Shown here piece after piece: positions 1 through 8,850 of a DNA stretch of 64,000 nucleotides. Below the pieces are notes generated by a model. That model was not told the origin of the DNA, ran no database searches, and saw only the letters and a list, made by a program, of their open reading frames with translations. How positions within the stretch are numbered: the first letter of the stretch is position 1; each line of letters opens with the position of its first letter. The stretch comes from Nostoc sp. CHAB 5834. Lineage in GTDB: Bacteria > Cyanobacteriota > Cyanobacteriia > Cyanobacteriales > Nostocaceae. The stretch lies in the NCBI GenBank assembly GCA_020829485.1, contig JAIVFU010000001.1:62001-126000 (forward strand), read 5' to 3'. Both the position numbers and the translations under genes were made by a program.

Positions 1-1
1 A

Positions 2-1156
2 GGAGAGGATACAGGTGAACTCCAAGAACAAGACGTTGAGCGCATCTTGACTGCATTGGGATGTAAGTTAACTCCTTCAGAAAAAGATACTAACCATCAA
101 CCTACATGGTCAGTTTCTGTTCCACCCTATCGTTACCGTGACTTAGAGCGAGAAATTGACTTAATTGAAGAAATCGCTCGCCTCTATGGTTACAACAAAT
201 TCTGCGATACCTTACCAGAAAAAGCGGAAGCTGGCTATCTGCCTTTAGATGAGGAATTAATTCGCAAATTACGAGCTTTCCTCCGGGCTGAAGGGTTGAC
301 AGAATTAATCCACTATTCTTTAGTCAAACCAGGAGAAGACAGAAATATAGTACTGTCAAACCCCTTATTTGTGGAATATTCAGCGCTGCGAACCGATTTG
401 ATATCTGGGTTAATTGATGCCTTTCAATACAATTTAGAGCAGGGTAATGGTGCCTTGAACGGCTTTGAAATCGGGCAAATTTTCTGGCAAGAAGAAGACG
501 GTTTGCAAGAAACAGAAACCCTAGCTGGGATTGTGGGAGGCGATCGCTCACTTGGCAAATGGTCAAAAAGTGGACGCGAAGAACCCATCACCTGGTTTGA
601 AGCCAAAGGCATTTTAGAAAGTGTATTTCGGCAACTTGCCTTGCAGGTAGAATTTCAACCCGATCGCCGCGACGATCGCTTACATCCAGGGCGCACCGCT
701 TCCCTATGGATTCGGGGTAACAGGCTGGGTATTTTTGGACAACTCCATCCCCAATTGCGACGAGAAAAAGGTTTACCAGATTCCGTTTATGTTTTCCAGT
801 TGGATCTAGATGTGCTTTTAGAATCTTTAGGACAAGACGAAATGCTTGTGCCAACATTCCAGCCTTATTCTACCTATCCAGCTAGCGATCGCGACATCGC
901 CTTTTTCGCACCTGTGAAAATCTCAGTTACCGAAATTGAAAAAGTAATTACCAAAGCGGGTAAAGATTTGCTCGAATCAGTGGAATTATTTGATGAATAT
1001 CGCGGCGAAAATGTCCCCGAAGGACAGCGAAGTTTAGCATTTCGCTTAGTTTATCGGGCTAGCGATCGCACCCTTACTGAAGCTGAAGTGGAACCAGTAC
1101 ACAACAAAGTCCGCGAAGCCTTAGTGGAAAAATTCGGCGTAAACCTGAGAAGTTAG
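2..1156 (+). CDS. pheT: Phenylalanyl-tRNA synthetase beta subunit, C-terminal part (cut by window edge)
   Basis: PheT is half of the cytoplasmic (alpha-beta)2 enzyme that charges tRNA-Phe. The reading frame is open from base 2, so the gene starts outside the window; the TTG at 47 is internal. What remains (about 384 residues) begins in the B5 DNA-binding-like domain, continues through the catalytic-like core ([14 protein letters not shown] near the start, then FEIGQIFW) and ends with the FDX-ACB anticodon-binding domain, recognisable from [11 protein letters not shown] through [15 protein letters not shown]. The frame has no interruption up to TAG at 1154-1156. The partner pheS lies 47 kb away on the other strand (48121-49113), so the subunits are not in one operon. 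Identification is secure; only the N-terminal part (including the EMAP-like domain) cannot be seen. Confidence 0.97.
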   Translation, partial: GEDTGELQEQDVERILTALGCKLTPSEKDTNHQPTWSVSVPPYRYRDLEREIDLIEEIARLYGYNKFCDTLPEKAEAGYLPLDEELIRKLRAFLRAEGLTELIHYSLVKPGEDRNIVLSNPLFVEYSALRTDLISGLIDAFQYNLEQGNGALNGFEIGQIFWQEEDGLQETETLAGIVGGDRSLGKWSKSGREEPITWFEAKGILESVFRQLALQVEFQPDRRDDRLHPGRTASLWIRGNRLGIFGQLHPQLRREKGLPDSVYVFQLDLDVLLESLGQDEMLVPTFQPYSTYPASDRDIAFFAPVKISVTEIEKVITKAGKDLLESVELFDEYRGENVPEGQRSLAFRLVYRASDRTLTEAEVEPVHNKVREALVEKFGVNLRS

Positions 1157-1218
1157 TCATTTGTCATTTGCTAGGAGTGAGAAATTAATCATTTCTTACT
1201 CCCCGATGCACTGGCTGC

Positions 1219-1250
1219 AAAATCTAAAATCTAAAATCTAAAATCCAAAA
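1219..1250. repeat. STRR, CTAAAAT heptamer
   Basis: About four copies of a 7-base unit (AAAATCT register) lie between pheT and the YciI-like gene. The complementary unit recurs at 6997-7028. Heptameric short tandem repeats are documented in heterocystous cyanobacteria. Confidence 0.8.
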
Positions 1251-1261
1251 TAGTCTTAGCT

Positions 1262-1531
1262 ATGCCTAAATATGTACTCTTCGGAACTTACTGCGAAGAC
1301 GTTATCGAAAAACGTGCCCCCCACCGTCAAGCTCACTTAGACGGATTAGCAAAACAGAAAGAATCCGGTGTGCTGATTACCATTGGCCCCACCAAAGATG
1401 TCACAAAAGTTTTTGGAATTTACGAAGCCGAAGACGAAGCCACTGTGCGCCAGTTAATCGAAAATGATCCTTACTGGAAAAATGGCATTTGGACTGAGTA
1501 TTCTGTTAAAGAATGGATTCAGGCTTTTTGA
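1262..1531 (+). CDS. YciI-like (YCII domain) protein
   Basis: This 89-residue protein is a single YCII domain: an N-terminal beta strand (YVLFGTYCEDV), a histidine in the helix region (APHRQAHLDGL, residues about 19-29), a central GVLITIGPT strand, and a C-terminal DPYWKNGIWTEYSVKEW segment typical of the family. YCII proteins are small ferredoxin-like-fold, dimeric cytoplasmic proteins; the conserved His/Asp pair suggests an enzymatic role, but a substrate is unknown for most members. It starts at ATG 1262 just after an STRR, with no strong Shine-Dalgarno (SD) sequence. It stands alone between pheT and the Tab2-like gene on the same strand. The family call is firm; no specific function can be given. 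Confidence 0.85.
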   Translation: MPKYVLFGTYCEDVIEKRAPHRQAHLDGLAKQKESGVLITIGPTKDVTKVFGIYEAEDEATVRQLIENDPYWKNGIWTEYSVKEWIQAF

Positions 1532-1559
1532 ATTGGGCTGGGGCATGGGGGGATCGGCT

Positions 1560-1917
1560 TGAATGTTGAGTCTTTGAACCCGAACGTTGAGCCTTTTTAC
1601 TCGAACGTTGAGCCTTTTTACTCGAACGTTGAACCTTTTTACTCGAACGTTGAACCTTTTTACTCGAACGTTGAGCCTTTTTACTCAAACGTTAAACCTT
1701 TTTACTCGAACGTTGAACCTTTTTACTCGAACGTTGAGTCTTTGAACTCGAACGTTGAGCCTTTTTACTCGAACGTTGAACCTTTTTACTCGAACGTTGA
1801 GCCTTTTTACTCGAACGTTGAACCTTTTTACTCGAACGTTGAACCTTTTTACTCAAACGTTGAACCTTTTTATTCAAACGTTGAACCTTTTTACTCAAAC
1901 GTTGAGCCTCTGAGCTT
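1560..1917. repeat. 21-bp tandem repeat array, 17 units
   Basis: Seventeen near-identical 21-base units run without spacers directly upstream of the Tab2-like gene. On the minus strand each unit reads GAGTAAAAAGGCTC followed by AACGTTC; a few units are variants. Because 21 is a multiple of three the array is open in several frames, and in the frame of the downstream gene it would encode a repeated NVEPFYS heptapeptide. No start signal or SD supports its translation. The same architecture recurs at 41813-42090. Confidence 0.95.
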
Positions 1918-1972
1918 GAAACTTTCAGTTTTAACTCTCCCTCATCCCCCTCATCTCCCCACTCCCCACATA

Positions 1973-2767
1973 ATGAAAATTTGGCAAGTTGATTTTTATC
2001 GTCGTCCCTTACAAGATGCATCTGGACAAGTTTTATGGGAGTTGTTGATTTGTGACGCAACTCGCAGCTTTAAGTATGAAGCTAGCTGTCTCCAGTCAGC
2101 AGCAAATTCGAGTTGGGTTGCTGCTCAACTTGAGCTAGTCGCCGGTGAAAAATTGCCAGATGTGATCCAGGTATTTCGTCCTCAGTCACTAAGTTTAATT
2201 GAGGCGGCGGGACGCAATTTAAGTATAAATGTCGAACCTACCCGTCATACTTTGGCGTTAAAGCAGTGGTTACAAGAAAAGCAATATCCCTCAACCCTGG
2301 ATAAACCACCTCCAGCACCATTACCAGAAAACCTTTGGGGAGAACAATGGCGTTTTGCAAGTTTAGCTGCTAGTGATGTAGAAACGAGTTTTAGCGATCG
2401 CCCCATTCCCATTTTGCACATCTCAGAACATCTCAAACCCATCAATTTGGGTTTAGCGTCAACAGTACCCGTCCCTGGTGTAGTAATTTATGGTGGACGG
2501 CAATCGATGCGCCTAGCGCGGTGGTTGCAGCAAGCCCGTCCCGTAGGCTTGAATTACATATCTGGCGCACCAGACGGCTTAATATTAGAAGCTGGCTTAG
2601 TAGATAGATGGATTGTTGCCACATTTGAAGATCCAGAAGTTACAACAGCAGCCCAAGCATTTGAACAACGAAAAAAGCATTGCCGAGGATTGCATTTTTT
2701 GTTAGTTCAACCCGATGATTCCGGGATGACTTATAGCGGCTTTTGGTTATTGCGGGCAGAAGATTGA
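1973..2767 (+). CDS. Tab2/Atab2-like RNA-binding protein
   Basis: The 264-residue product begins MKIWQVDFYRRPLQD and matches the Tab2/Atab2 family (formerly DUF1092): the N-terminal IWQVDFYRRP segment with WELLICD, a middle PLPENLWGEQWRFAS block, and a C-terminal part containing GLILEAGLVDRWIVATF and the terminal YSGFWLL. In plants and green algae Tab2/Atab2 binds RNA and promotes translation of photosystem I reaction-centre mRNAs; a related role in cyanobacteria is inference. ATG 1973 is chosen because family similarity starts there. The frame stays open back to 1559, but only through the 21-bp repeat array and a CT-rich heptamer stretch. The absence of an SD and the repeat-derived leader are unusual. 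Confidence 0.88.
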   Translation: MKIWQVDFYRRPLQDASGQVLWELLICDATRSFKYEASCLQSAANSSWVAAQLELVAGEKLPDVIQVFRPQSLSLIEAAGRNLSINVEPTRHTLALKQWLQEKQYPSTLDKPPPAPLPENLWGEQWRFASLAASDVETSFSDRPIPILHISEHLKPINLGLASTVPVPGVVIYGGRQSMRLARWLQQARPVGLNYISGAPDGLILEAGLVDRWIVATFEDPEVTTAAQAFEQRKKHCRGLHFLLVQPDDSGMTYSGFWLLRAED

Positions 2768-3025
2768 TATTAATTGCCAAAAATATTTGTCCGCGCTGCA
2801 TAAATTTTTAGATTACCTCAGTTAAATATATATCTGTTCAAGTTTGTCCTGAACTTTGCTGTCGATTCATGTTTTCAGTTCTTTCGCTCAATTAGCTCAC
2901 CCGAATGGGTGAGGAATAAACCAACCGCTCAAATAACCTGAGTGCAGGAAGTTGAGACTGATAAAAAATAAGACTCTATTACTCAAGAACACTAATTGCA
3001 CTTTACTCTAACTAAGGATAACCCT

Positions 3026-3421
3026 ATGAAATTCTCCACCTTTATTGATTCTGTACTCATTGTTGCTTCTATTGCTTTATTACCTGGAATCGGTGGCGCT
3101 CAAATAGCTACTAACAATAGTGACGAATTTATAATTATCAACTCTAATAATTTATTCACTCATTCTACGAACGTCAGCTACCTCAAACCCTTTGATGCTG
3201 CATTTCTAGCTTATCAGGGTAATCTGAAACCACAGGGTATTCCTAGTGGTAGTGCTTTGGTTTTTCAATACCAAACAGGAAGCCTGACTGCACTAGATGT
3301 GATTAAGGCTGCTGTCAACGCTAAAAAGTTACCAGCACAAGCTTTGAATGATACAAGTTACTTAAATGCTGTGGAGTCGCAGCTGACATCATTCAGCAAC
3401 ACTAATAATTTCTCTTACTAA
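3026..3421 (+). CDS. Small secreted protein of unknown function
   Basis: A 131-residue protein starting MKFSTFIDSVLIVASIALLP with a hydrophobic signal-peptide core and a possible cleavage site near GGAQ (residues about 22-26). The mature part is polar, rich in Asn, Ser and Thr, lacks cysteines and has an alternating beta-like pattern. ATG 3026 is preferred over an upstream in-frame ATG at 2996 because AAGGATAA lies seven to ten bases before it and the signal peptide then sits at the N-terminus. A strong terminator follows at 3560-3587. I do not recognise a family. It is probably exported through Sec. Confidence 0.65.
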   Translation: MKFSTFIDSVLIVASIALLPGIGGAQIATNNSDEFIIINSNNLFTHSTNVSYLKPFDAAFLAYQGNLKPQGIPSGSALVFQYQTGSLTALDVIKAAVNAKKLPAQALNDTSYLNAVESQLTSFSNTNNFSY

Positions 3422-3559
3422 GTACTGCGTTGCAGAGGTTCATAACGGATTTATAAAATGGTTTACTCTCATCTCGTTGCTTTGATAAGAAAATACTTCA
3501 CAAAGAAGGAAAAGCTGCTGTCTTCCCCTAATCATTATCCCATTACCAAAAATTACTTT

Positions 3560-3587
3560 AACCCCTTCAACCTTGGAGGGGTTTTTA
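3560..3587 (+). terminator. Rho-independent terminator
   Basis: The arms CCCCTTCAA and TTGGAGGGG (one G-T pair) form a GC-rich hairpin with a tight loop, followed by TTTTT. It lies 140 bases after the secreted-protein gene on the same strand. Confidence 0.8.
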
Positions 3588-3909
3588 GTTGGTACTACGC
3601 TTGCTGTTTGCTCTAGCGTCGCACCTTTTCATATTTAAGCCCCATACACAGTAGCTTCGCGCAGTGCATTTTAAGCCCAACATTTACCTCTGAAATCCTT
3701 GTATAGCAATAGTTTTAGCTAGAATGGCTTTGCATGTCACGAACCATTAGATTATCCTGTGCGTAGGCGTAGCCCGTTGAAAACATCGCTTCCACAGTCG
3801 CATACCATATCACACGGCTGAAAAAAATGGTCGGGTAATAAATTATTTACTGTTCTATCAAATTAGCGTTGTTAAGTTACTCAGCAGGTGTAGTTTTCAC
3901 CTCTAGGCT
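3588..3909. other. Intergenic region with short dispersed repeats
   Basis: No convincing gene. It contains a GCGTAGGCGTAGCCCG-type short palindromic repeat at about 3760-3778 of the kind scattered through Nostoc genomes (others at about 23320 and 55105). Confidence 0.6.
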
Positions 3910-4677
3910 GTGTTAGATATTGTGACGCGAAACAGGAGTATAGATACGTTGCTAAAGCTCTCTCCAGAATCTCCTCTATTTATTGTATTAATTATTATTA
4001 GTTTTCTAGTAGTAACTTTGTCAACTTGGTTATCATCTAAACCATTCGTTTTAAAACCATTTGGGCTTAATGATATTATCCAATTACTTAGCTTACAATT
4101 ATTTATTTCTTTGCTATTAGAGCGTTCTTTAGAAGTTTTTATAACTACTTGGCGCGGCTCATTCGTTGAACAATTAGATATTAGTATTCAGCAAAAGAAG
4201 GCTCTACTGTCGGAAAAGATCAGACTTATGGAAGTACAACAGAACCAATTCTCTTCTTTAGAATCTAATCAAATCAGTGGACTCCCACCTGAAGGAATGA
4301 GTTTAGAACAGCAAATTATCCAAAACTTTATACAAAACCAACAAGAACCGTTAAAAATATTCAAACCACAAATTGATGATATAAATGAAAAAGAACGCCA
4401 AAAAACAGCATATAAATCTGATACACGAATAATTGCTTTATGGACATCCCTTGTATTTGGTCTTTTAATGAGTGCCATAGGTATTCGTTCAATCGAGCCA
4501 CTTGTAGTTATTGATTTAGATAATCCAATACAAGTAGTTATTTTCCGTTGTTTAGATGCATTGCTGACAGGAGGTTTAATTGCAGGAGGTAGCGAGGGAA
4601 TTCATAAGCTCATAAAAGTTTTTATCGATTTTATGGAAGCTACATCTAAACAAATCAAAAATCAGGGATTATCTTGA
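3910..4677 (+). CDS. Membrane protein of unknown function with central coiled-coil-like domain
   Basis: The product (up to 255 residues) has two N-terminal hydrophobic segments (about 23-41 and 57-72), a hydrophilic, Gln/Glu-rich middle likely to be helical (about 85-165, e.g. QQKKALLSEKIRLMEVQQNQ), and two C-terminal hydrophobic segments (about 176-192 and 205-226). The last of these is Gly-rich, LLTGGLIAGGSEGIHKL. The start is uncertain: GTG 3910, GTG 3922 or TTG 3949 are possible, and the last has AGGAG ten bases upstream. No paralogue or operon partner is visible. I do not recognise the family. A cytoplasmic coiled coil between two membrane hairpins is the simplest reading. Confidence 0.65.
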   Translation: MLDIVTRNRSIDTLLKLSPESPLFIVLIIISFLVVTLSTWLSSKPFVLKPFGLNDIIQLLSLQLFISLLLERSLEVFITTWRGSFVEQLDISIQQKKALLSEKIRLMEVQQNQFSSLESNQISGLPPEGMSLEQQIIQNFIQNQQEPLKIFKPQIDDINEKERQKTAYKSDTRIIALWTSLVFGLLMSAIGIRSIEPLVVIDLDNPIQVVIFRCLDALLTGGLIAGGSEGIHKLIKVFIDFMEATSKQIKNQGLS

Positions 4678-4805
4678 TTAAACGAAGTGGGTTAGGTTTT
4701 TGATGGACTTTTCCACATAACGTGAAAAGTCAGGAACTTCACAGTAAGTAAGTCGGTGAGAATAATTCAAACTATATTAACTAATGTAAAAATTTTTGGA
4801 ATTAT

Positions 4806-4837
4806 TTTGTAGTAAGGGCTTCAGCCCTCACTACAAA
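4806..4837. repeat. Dispersed 32-bp inverted repeat
   Basis: TTTGTAGT and ACTACAAA flank AGGGCT-TC-AGCCCT, forming a nearly perfect palindrome. It sits in a 377-bp gap (4678-5054) with no other recognisable content and could act as a bidirectional hairpin between the converging genes. Confidence 0.7.
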
Positions 4838-5054
4838 CATGCAAATTATTTACGCCGTCCTACTTAATCTCTATTCTAAATAGATAGTGTCATCTTCCCA
4901 TAAATAATCATTTTGAGAAACTGCATATTTTTCTCCTTTTTTTGAAATTAGTGTTCAGTGCTACTGAAACTTTACCAGATTTCAAAAATTTGAAATATGT
5001 CCTGAATTCAAGCGTTAGATGACTAATACCAATTTTGGATTCTGGATTCAATCG

Positions 5055-5735
5055 TTAAACCCTTAACTGAGTTACCGCGATATTGCCGGAAAAACATACA
5101 TCCACATCGCTACCAGGAGTGCGATCGCGTTTGCCATATTCGCCTACATAATAAAAATTATCGCCTTCAATTCGATAGTTTACTGGCAAAGCTCTGGTAC
5201 AGGGTTGGCAAAAAACCATATTCGGATCTGGTTCTCCTGGTTGCAGATGCGGCAAGTTCACATTCCAAAAGCTTCCCGGTTCTAGGGGACGCTGGAGTAA
5301 GTCTTCTATTACTTCAATTGTGAATTTGGCAGCCATATCCCAATCAAAATTCTGCTTGGCTTTGCGATATTGAGAAATGGCAATTCCAGGAATACCGTGC
5401 ATTGCGGCTTCTCGCACCGCAGCCACTGTGCCAGAAATGTAGGCATCGACTCCCAAATTGCCCCCAGCGTTGATACCTGAAACCACAAATTTGATATCTA
5501 CGGGAATTTGTGTTATTGCAATTCTCACACAATCGGCGGGAGTACCTGCGATCGCATACTCAGTCTCAGAACGTCGCTGGAGGTTGATGGCACGAGTGGT
5601 GGTAACTTGATGTCCACAGCCAGACTGATGATCAGCAGGAGCAGCGATAATAGCATTTTTGCCGTTTACAGCTTTGAGCAGCGCTCGGATACCTGGGGCA
5701 TCAATGCCGTCGTCGTTAGTTAAAATTATGGTCAT
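5055..5735 (-). CDS. SurE-family 5'/3'-nucleotidase (paralogue 1)
   Basis: The 226-residue protein starts MTIILTNDDGIDAPG, giving the acidic metal-binding NDDG motif of SurE. It continues with APADHQSGCGHQVT, GTPADCVRIA and the SGINAGGNLGVDAYISGTVAAVREA signature. SurE enzymes are metal-dependent phosphatases that hydrolyse nucleoside 5'- or 3'-monophosphates and short polyphosphates. The ATG at 5735 is chosen because the family begins there; the frame continues 12 codons further. A second, more canonical SurE is encoded at 49502-50299; the two differ substantially, so this one may have a different substrate. It runs convergently toward the gene at 3910 and its upstream side abuts a tnpB remnant. 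Confidence 0.88.
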   Translation of the reverse strand: MTIILTNDDGIDAPGIRALLKAVNGKNAIIAAPADHQSGCGHQVTTTRAINLQRRSETEYAIAGTPADCVRIAITQIPVDIKFVVSGINAGGNLGVDAYISGTVAAVREAAMHGIPGIAISQYRKAKQNFDWDMAAKFTIEVIEDLLQRPLEPGSFWNVNLPHLQPGEPDPNMVFCQPCTRALPVNYRIEGDNFYYVGEYGKRDRTPGSDVDVCFSGNIAVTQLRV

Positions 5736-5799
5736 GTAAATATTATTATATAGATGGTTTCCTAGTTCCAAGCTCTGTTCTAATTGTTTCTATCAAATA

Positions 5800-6077
5800 G
5801 GTGAGATGCCTTTGGATGTCCGTGAATGGATTTGTCCTCATTGCAATACTCATCATTCACGGGATGGGAACGCCGCGCAGAATATTAGAGCAGAGGGTAT
5901 CAGAATAATAAAGGCGGAAGGTGACGCTCGAAGACTCGCTAACGCTTCGCTATCAGCCGTCTCTGCTGTAGGAGGGGAGGTAAGTCCTACTCTTGGGCGA
6001 AAGTCTAAGTTTAGGCACTCCCCTTTGATTACAGAAGCCCCAACTTCAACCGTACTCGGTAAGTTGGGGTAGTTCAC
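5800..6077 (+). pseudogene. TnpB (IS200/IS605 family) C-terminal remnant with right-end hairpin
   Basis: The translation LDVREWICPHCNTHHSRDGNAAQNI is the zinc-ribbon C-terminus of TnpB, with the second CPHC half, the RD pair and NAAxNI. Everything upstream (RuvC core, first CxxC) is missing, so only about 88 codons remain. Downstream is an IS605-style right end: CCCCAACTT (6038-6046) pairs with AAGTTGGGG (6061-6069), followed by TAGTTCAC. In this family the 3' end of tnpB and the right end give rise to the omega RNA, so a remnant RNA scaffold may survive without a functional protein. The ATG at 5806 is internal to the original gene. Confidence 0.85.
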
Positions 6078-6241
6078 TCCTTGCAACTGCCCTCAGAACA
6101 AGTTTGTGCAATCAAAAAATCCCGTAAAATATATATCTACTGGCAGTAGCAAAAACTTGATACTGGATAAAACCGGGAACGAGGTGATTTTTGCAGTGGT
6201 TCTGTAGTATTTTTGGTGCAAGTCTGTCTTAGGGTTATACA

Positions 6242-6979
6242 ATGAAACAGCTTTTCAAACAAGTATTTAATAGTCAAAAACACCTCATCCGGCTAATTCT
6301 GCCTTTGGTGACGGTTATTTTAGCAGCCTCGCTGTTTGGCGCACCTGCTTTTGCCACAGGTGTGAATCAAATACCCAACCTCACAGCAGGGAATAACACC
6401 TGGGTTTTGGATCAAGGTGAAGTTATCAGCCGTCTGAATGAAGGTAAGATTAACAGCGCTTTCGAGGATTTGGCAAAGCAAACAGGTAAGGAAGTTAGAA
6501 TCGTTACTGTTCGTCGCCTCGATTACGGTGAAACACCGGAAAGCTTCACTAAAGAACTGTTTGAAAAATGGTTTCCTACAAAAGAAGCCCAAGCTAATGA
6601 AACTTTATTGGTTATCGATACGGTTACTAATGGTACTGCCATTATTACAGGGGATCAAGTCAAGCCAATGCTTACTGACTCTATTGCCGAGAGTATAGCT
6701 ACTGAAACAGTAAGTGTACCATTACGTAATGGTAACAAATACAATCAGGCATTTCTAGATGCAAGCGATCGCCTTGTCGCTGTCCTCTCTGGCAAAGCCG
6801 ATCCAGGCCCACCCCAAATCACTGACAATGTACAGGTAGAAGGAACTTTCAAGAAAGCAGGCGAAACTAACCAAGGTAACGCTACTGCTTGGGTAGTAGG
6901 ATTGTTAATTGCCGCCACCGTTATCCCAATGGCGACTTACTATATCTATCAGATAAATCAGCCATCATCTGATGGGTAA
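6242..6979 (+). CDS. psb32: TPM-domain protein, Psb32/TLP18.3-like
   Basis: The 245-residue protein has a signal peptide (hydrophobic 17-33, APAFA cleavage region near 39), a TPM domain (about 52-185: VLDQGEVISRLNEGKINSAFEDL, EVRIVTVRRLDYGE, NETLLVIDT), a short linker and a C-terminal membrane helix (about 214-234), so most of it faces the lumen or periplasm. TPM proteins of this layout in cyanobacteria and chloroplasts (Psb32, TLP18.3) help photosystem II repair and accumulation. ATG 6242 fits the signal peptide. It is a single gene between the tnpB remnant and a convergent DUF4346 gene. Assignment to Psb32 rather than another TPM paralogue rests on layout and length. Confidence 0.75.
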   Translation: MKQLFKQVFNSQKHLIRLILPLVTVILAASLFGAPAFATGVNQIPNLTAGNNTWVLDQGEVISRLNEGKINSAFEDLAKQTGKEVRIVTVRRLDYGETPESFTKELFEKWFPTKEAQANETLLVIDTVTNGTAIITGDQVKPMLTDSIAESIATETVSVPLRNGNKYNQAFLDASDRLVAVLSGKADPGPPQITDNVQVEGTFKKAGETNQGNATAWVVGLLIAATVIPMATYYIYQINQPSSDG

Positions 6980-6996
6980 TGGGAGAGTTGTTCAAT

Positions 6997-7028
6997 TTTA
7001 GATTTTAGATTTTAGATTTTAGATTTTT
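6997..7028. repeat. STRR, TTTTAGA heptamer
   Basis: About four and a half 7-base units follow the TPM gene; they are the complement of the array at 1219-1250. A further ATCCAAAATC degenerate copy and a GCGCACCAAAGGTGCG palindrome fill the rest of the gap to 7096. Confidence 0.75.
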
Positions 7029-7095
7029 CCTTCAATCCAAAATCCAAGTTGCGCTGTAAGCGCACCAAAGGTGCGACTCAAAATCTAAAATTGGC

Positions 7096-7479
7096 TTAAT
7101 CTTGAACATACTCTTGCTCTGTGACTAAAGCCACCTCAGCCCGAACAAATTCTCGACCCAAATAAGCTGCATGATTTAATTGAGTTACAGGAGAGGGCTG
7201 AGTTTCTTCAAAAATCTTCACGCAAAGTTCTTTAGCCGTCCTCCCACTAAAAACCGTCGTGTGAGTTCGTTCTACCTTTTCTCGCGCCGGAATTACCTTT
7301 CCCGTTTCTGGATCGACAGCTAAACCGCGATCGTCAATCACATTTGTAAAATGCTTGGCATAAATTAACCCAGTATCTCGATCCAAGTAAATAATGAAAT
7401 ATCCACCGGGATCAAGATCAATATGACGCTGGGAAAGTTTATCATCAATTGCGGCTAAATCTTCAACTATCAAATCCAT
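7096..7479 (-). CDS. DUF4346-family protein
   Basis: A 127-residue soluble protein beginning MDLIVEDLAAIDDKLSQRHI, followed by DLDPGGYFIIYLDRDTGLIYAKHFTN, DPETGKVIPAREKVERT, and TAKELCVKIFEET. I recognise this as the cyanobacterial DUF4346 family, whose members resemble part of tetrahydromethanopterin S-methyltransferase subunit A; no function is established. Two ATGs two codons apart (7485 and 7479) are possible starts, neither with a clear SD; the second matches the usual N-terminus. It lies between the convergent Psb32-like gene and the FemAB-like gene on the same strand, with a 90-bp gap, so cotranscription with the latter is possible but unproven. Confidence 0.72.
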   Translation of the reverse strand: MDLIVEDLAAIDDKLSQRHIDLDPGGYFIIYLDRDTGLIYAKHFTNVIDDRGLAVDPETGKVIPAREKVERTHTTVFSGRTAKELCVKIFEETQPSPVTQLNHAAYLGREFVRAEVALVTEQEYVQD

Positions 7480-7569
7480 AAGCATTATAAAAAGAAATTT
7501 TCTTTCTTGAGGGTTTTTACACTCTACATCAAGTGTAATTCGTCGTTCACCCTCTGCCTTGGCAAACTT

Positions 7570-8748
7570 TTAAGAATCTCGGTTACTAAATGGCAACTCT
7601 GCATTAATTGCCTCAATCTCCTGCTGCTCGAGTTGATTCACTTCCTTAATATAGGGACGGATAATTTGTCCTAAACGATTATTGTAAAAGCGGTGCAAAC
7701 TGTGATTGGGCATCGCAGGGAAACCACGGCGTTTTTTGTGCCGCCCGCCCGCGCCAGGGTCAAAAATTTGGATATTGTTAGCGATCGCCCACTCAATTGG
7801 CGCATAATAGCAAGCATCGAAATGTAAGCAATCTATTTCTTGAAAACTCCCCCAATAGCGTCCATAGAGTTTGTCACCTTTAAACAAACAAAAGGACATT
7901 CCTAAAGGATGAGAGTTATCTTGTTCGCTATATGCGGCGACAAACAAGACTCGATGGCGATAATCGGCGTGTAGCTGCTCAAAAAACCTCCGAGTGAGAT
8001 ACTTGCTACCCCACCAGCCAAACTTATCACAGGTGTCAGCATAGAATTGGTGCATCAAGGGAAATAAAGACTGAGGAATTTGATCACCAGTCAGGGGTTG
8101 CAATCGGAAACCGGCTTTTTCCACAGCTTTGCGTTCCCGCTTGATATTGCGGCGCTGATTGGCGTTGAAAACTTTCAAGTAGTCATCAAAAGTTTTAAAC
8201 CCAGCATTTTCCCAGACGTAGCTGTGGTGTAGCCATGTTGTAAAACCATGCCGTTCCAGCATTGAACGCCATTGGGGATCAACGTAGAGAAAATGACAGC
8301 CAGAAATTCGATTTTTGGAGCAAAAAGTGTCGATTTCATGCACCATCATCGCGGTGATTTCGTCTTCATCTTCTCCTGGGGCGATTAAGAACCGATAGCC
8401 TTCAGCTGGGGTAAATGGTGTCATTCCCAACAATTTTGGGTAATATTGGACTCCGATGCGATCGGCTAACTCTGCCCATTGGTGATCGAAAATAAATTCA
8501 CCAGAACTATGTCCTTTGAGATAAAGTGGCGCAGCAGCAATCAGCGTTCTATCTCGCCACAATGTCAAGTGATTCGGCAACCAACCAGCTTTAGCCGTAG
8601 CACTATGGGAGGTTTCGAGATTGTTCAGCCACTCCCATTCTAAAAAGGGGGTTTTGAGTGGCATTGCCAAAGCATTCCAGGCATTTTGGGGTACTTCAGC
8701 AATTTTGTTCGTCCAAACAACAGAATAGCGAGGCTTAAGTTGTTCCAC
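7570..8748 (-). CDS. FemAB-like / GNAT-fold acyltransferase (COG3146 family)
   Basis: The 392-residue protein is a full-length member of the family once named 'peptidogalycan biosynthesis' (PF04339), with a tandem GNAT-like fold. Supporting segments are TPFLEWEWLNNLE near the N-terminus, GCHFLYVDPQWRSML, FNANQRRNIKRERKAVEKAG, WGSKYLTRRFFEQL, and the C-terminal HFDACYYAPIEWAIANN plus FDPGAGGRHKKRRGF. Related proteins transfer amino acids or acyl groups to peptidoglycan precursors or peptides; the substrate here is unknown. It appears to be monocistronic; upstream (8756-8790) lies a GGGACTA-type STRR. Confidence 0.82.
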   Translation of the reverse strand: MEQLKPRYSVVWTNKIAEVPQNAWNALAMPLKTPFLEWEWLNNLETSHSATAKAGWLPNHLTLWRDRTLIAAAPLYLKGHSSGEFIFDHQWAELADRIGVQYYPKLLGMTPFTPAEGYRFLIAPGEDEDEITAMMVHEIDTFCSKNRISGCHFLYVDPQWRSMLERHGFTTWLHHSYVWENAGFKTFDDYLKVFNANQRRNIKRERKAVEKAGFRLQPLTGDQIPQSLFPLMHQFYADTCDKFGWWGSKYLTRRFFEQLHADYRHRVLFVAAYSEQDNSHPLGMSFCLFKGDKLYGRYWGSFQEIDCLHFDACYYAPIEWAIANNIQIFDPGAGGRHKKRRGFPAMPNHSLHRFYNNRLGQIIRPYIKEVNQLEQQEIEAINAELPFSNRDS

Positions 8749-8755
8749 TTTTTAG

Positions 8756-8835
8756 GGACTGGGGACTAGGGACTAGGGACTGAGGACTGGGGAGTAGGAG
8801 GATAAGGAGAATACCCACTACCCAATCCCCAATCC
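8756..8835. repeat. STRR cluster, GGGACTA and CCCAATC types
   Basis: Degenerate heptamers (ACTGGGG/ACTAGGG) run from 8756 to about 8795 and are followed by a CCCAATCCCCAATCCC stretch, filling the gap between two minus-strand genes. Confidence 0.7.
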
Positions 8836-8850
8836 CTTACTTAGCGTAAT

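Noticed and set aside
1559..1972. N-terminal extension of the Tab2-like gene through the repeat (NVEPFYS units)
   Set aside because: Family similarity begins at ATG 1973; the extension is repeat-derived with no start signal.
1506..2060. Minus-strand ORFs (60 and 122 codons) across the first 21-bp array
   Set aside because: They are repeat artefacts: a 21-base period keeps frames open. There is no SD and no non-repeat homology.
3458..3616. 52-codon ORF after the small secreted protein
   Set aside because: It runs through the strong terminator at 3560-3587 and has no recognisable domain.
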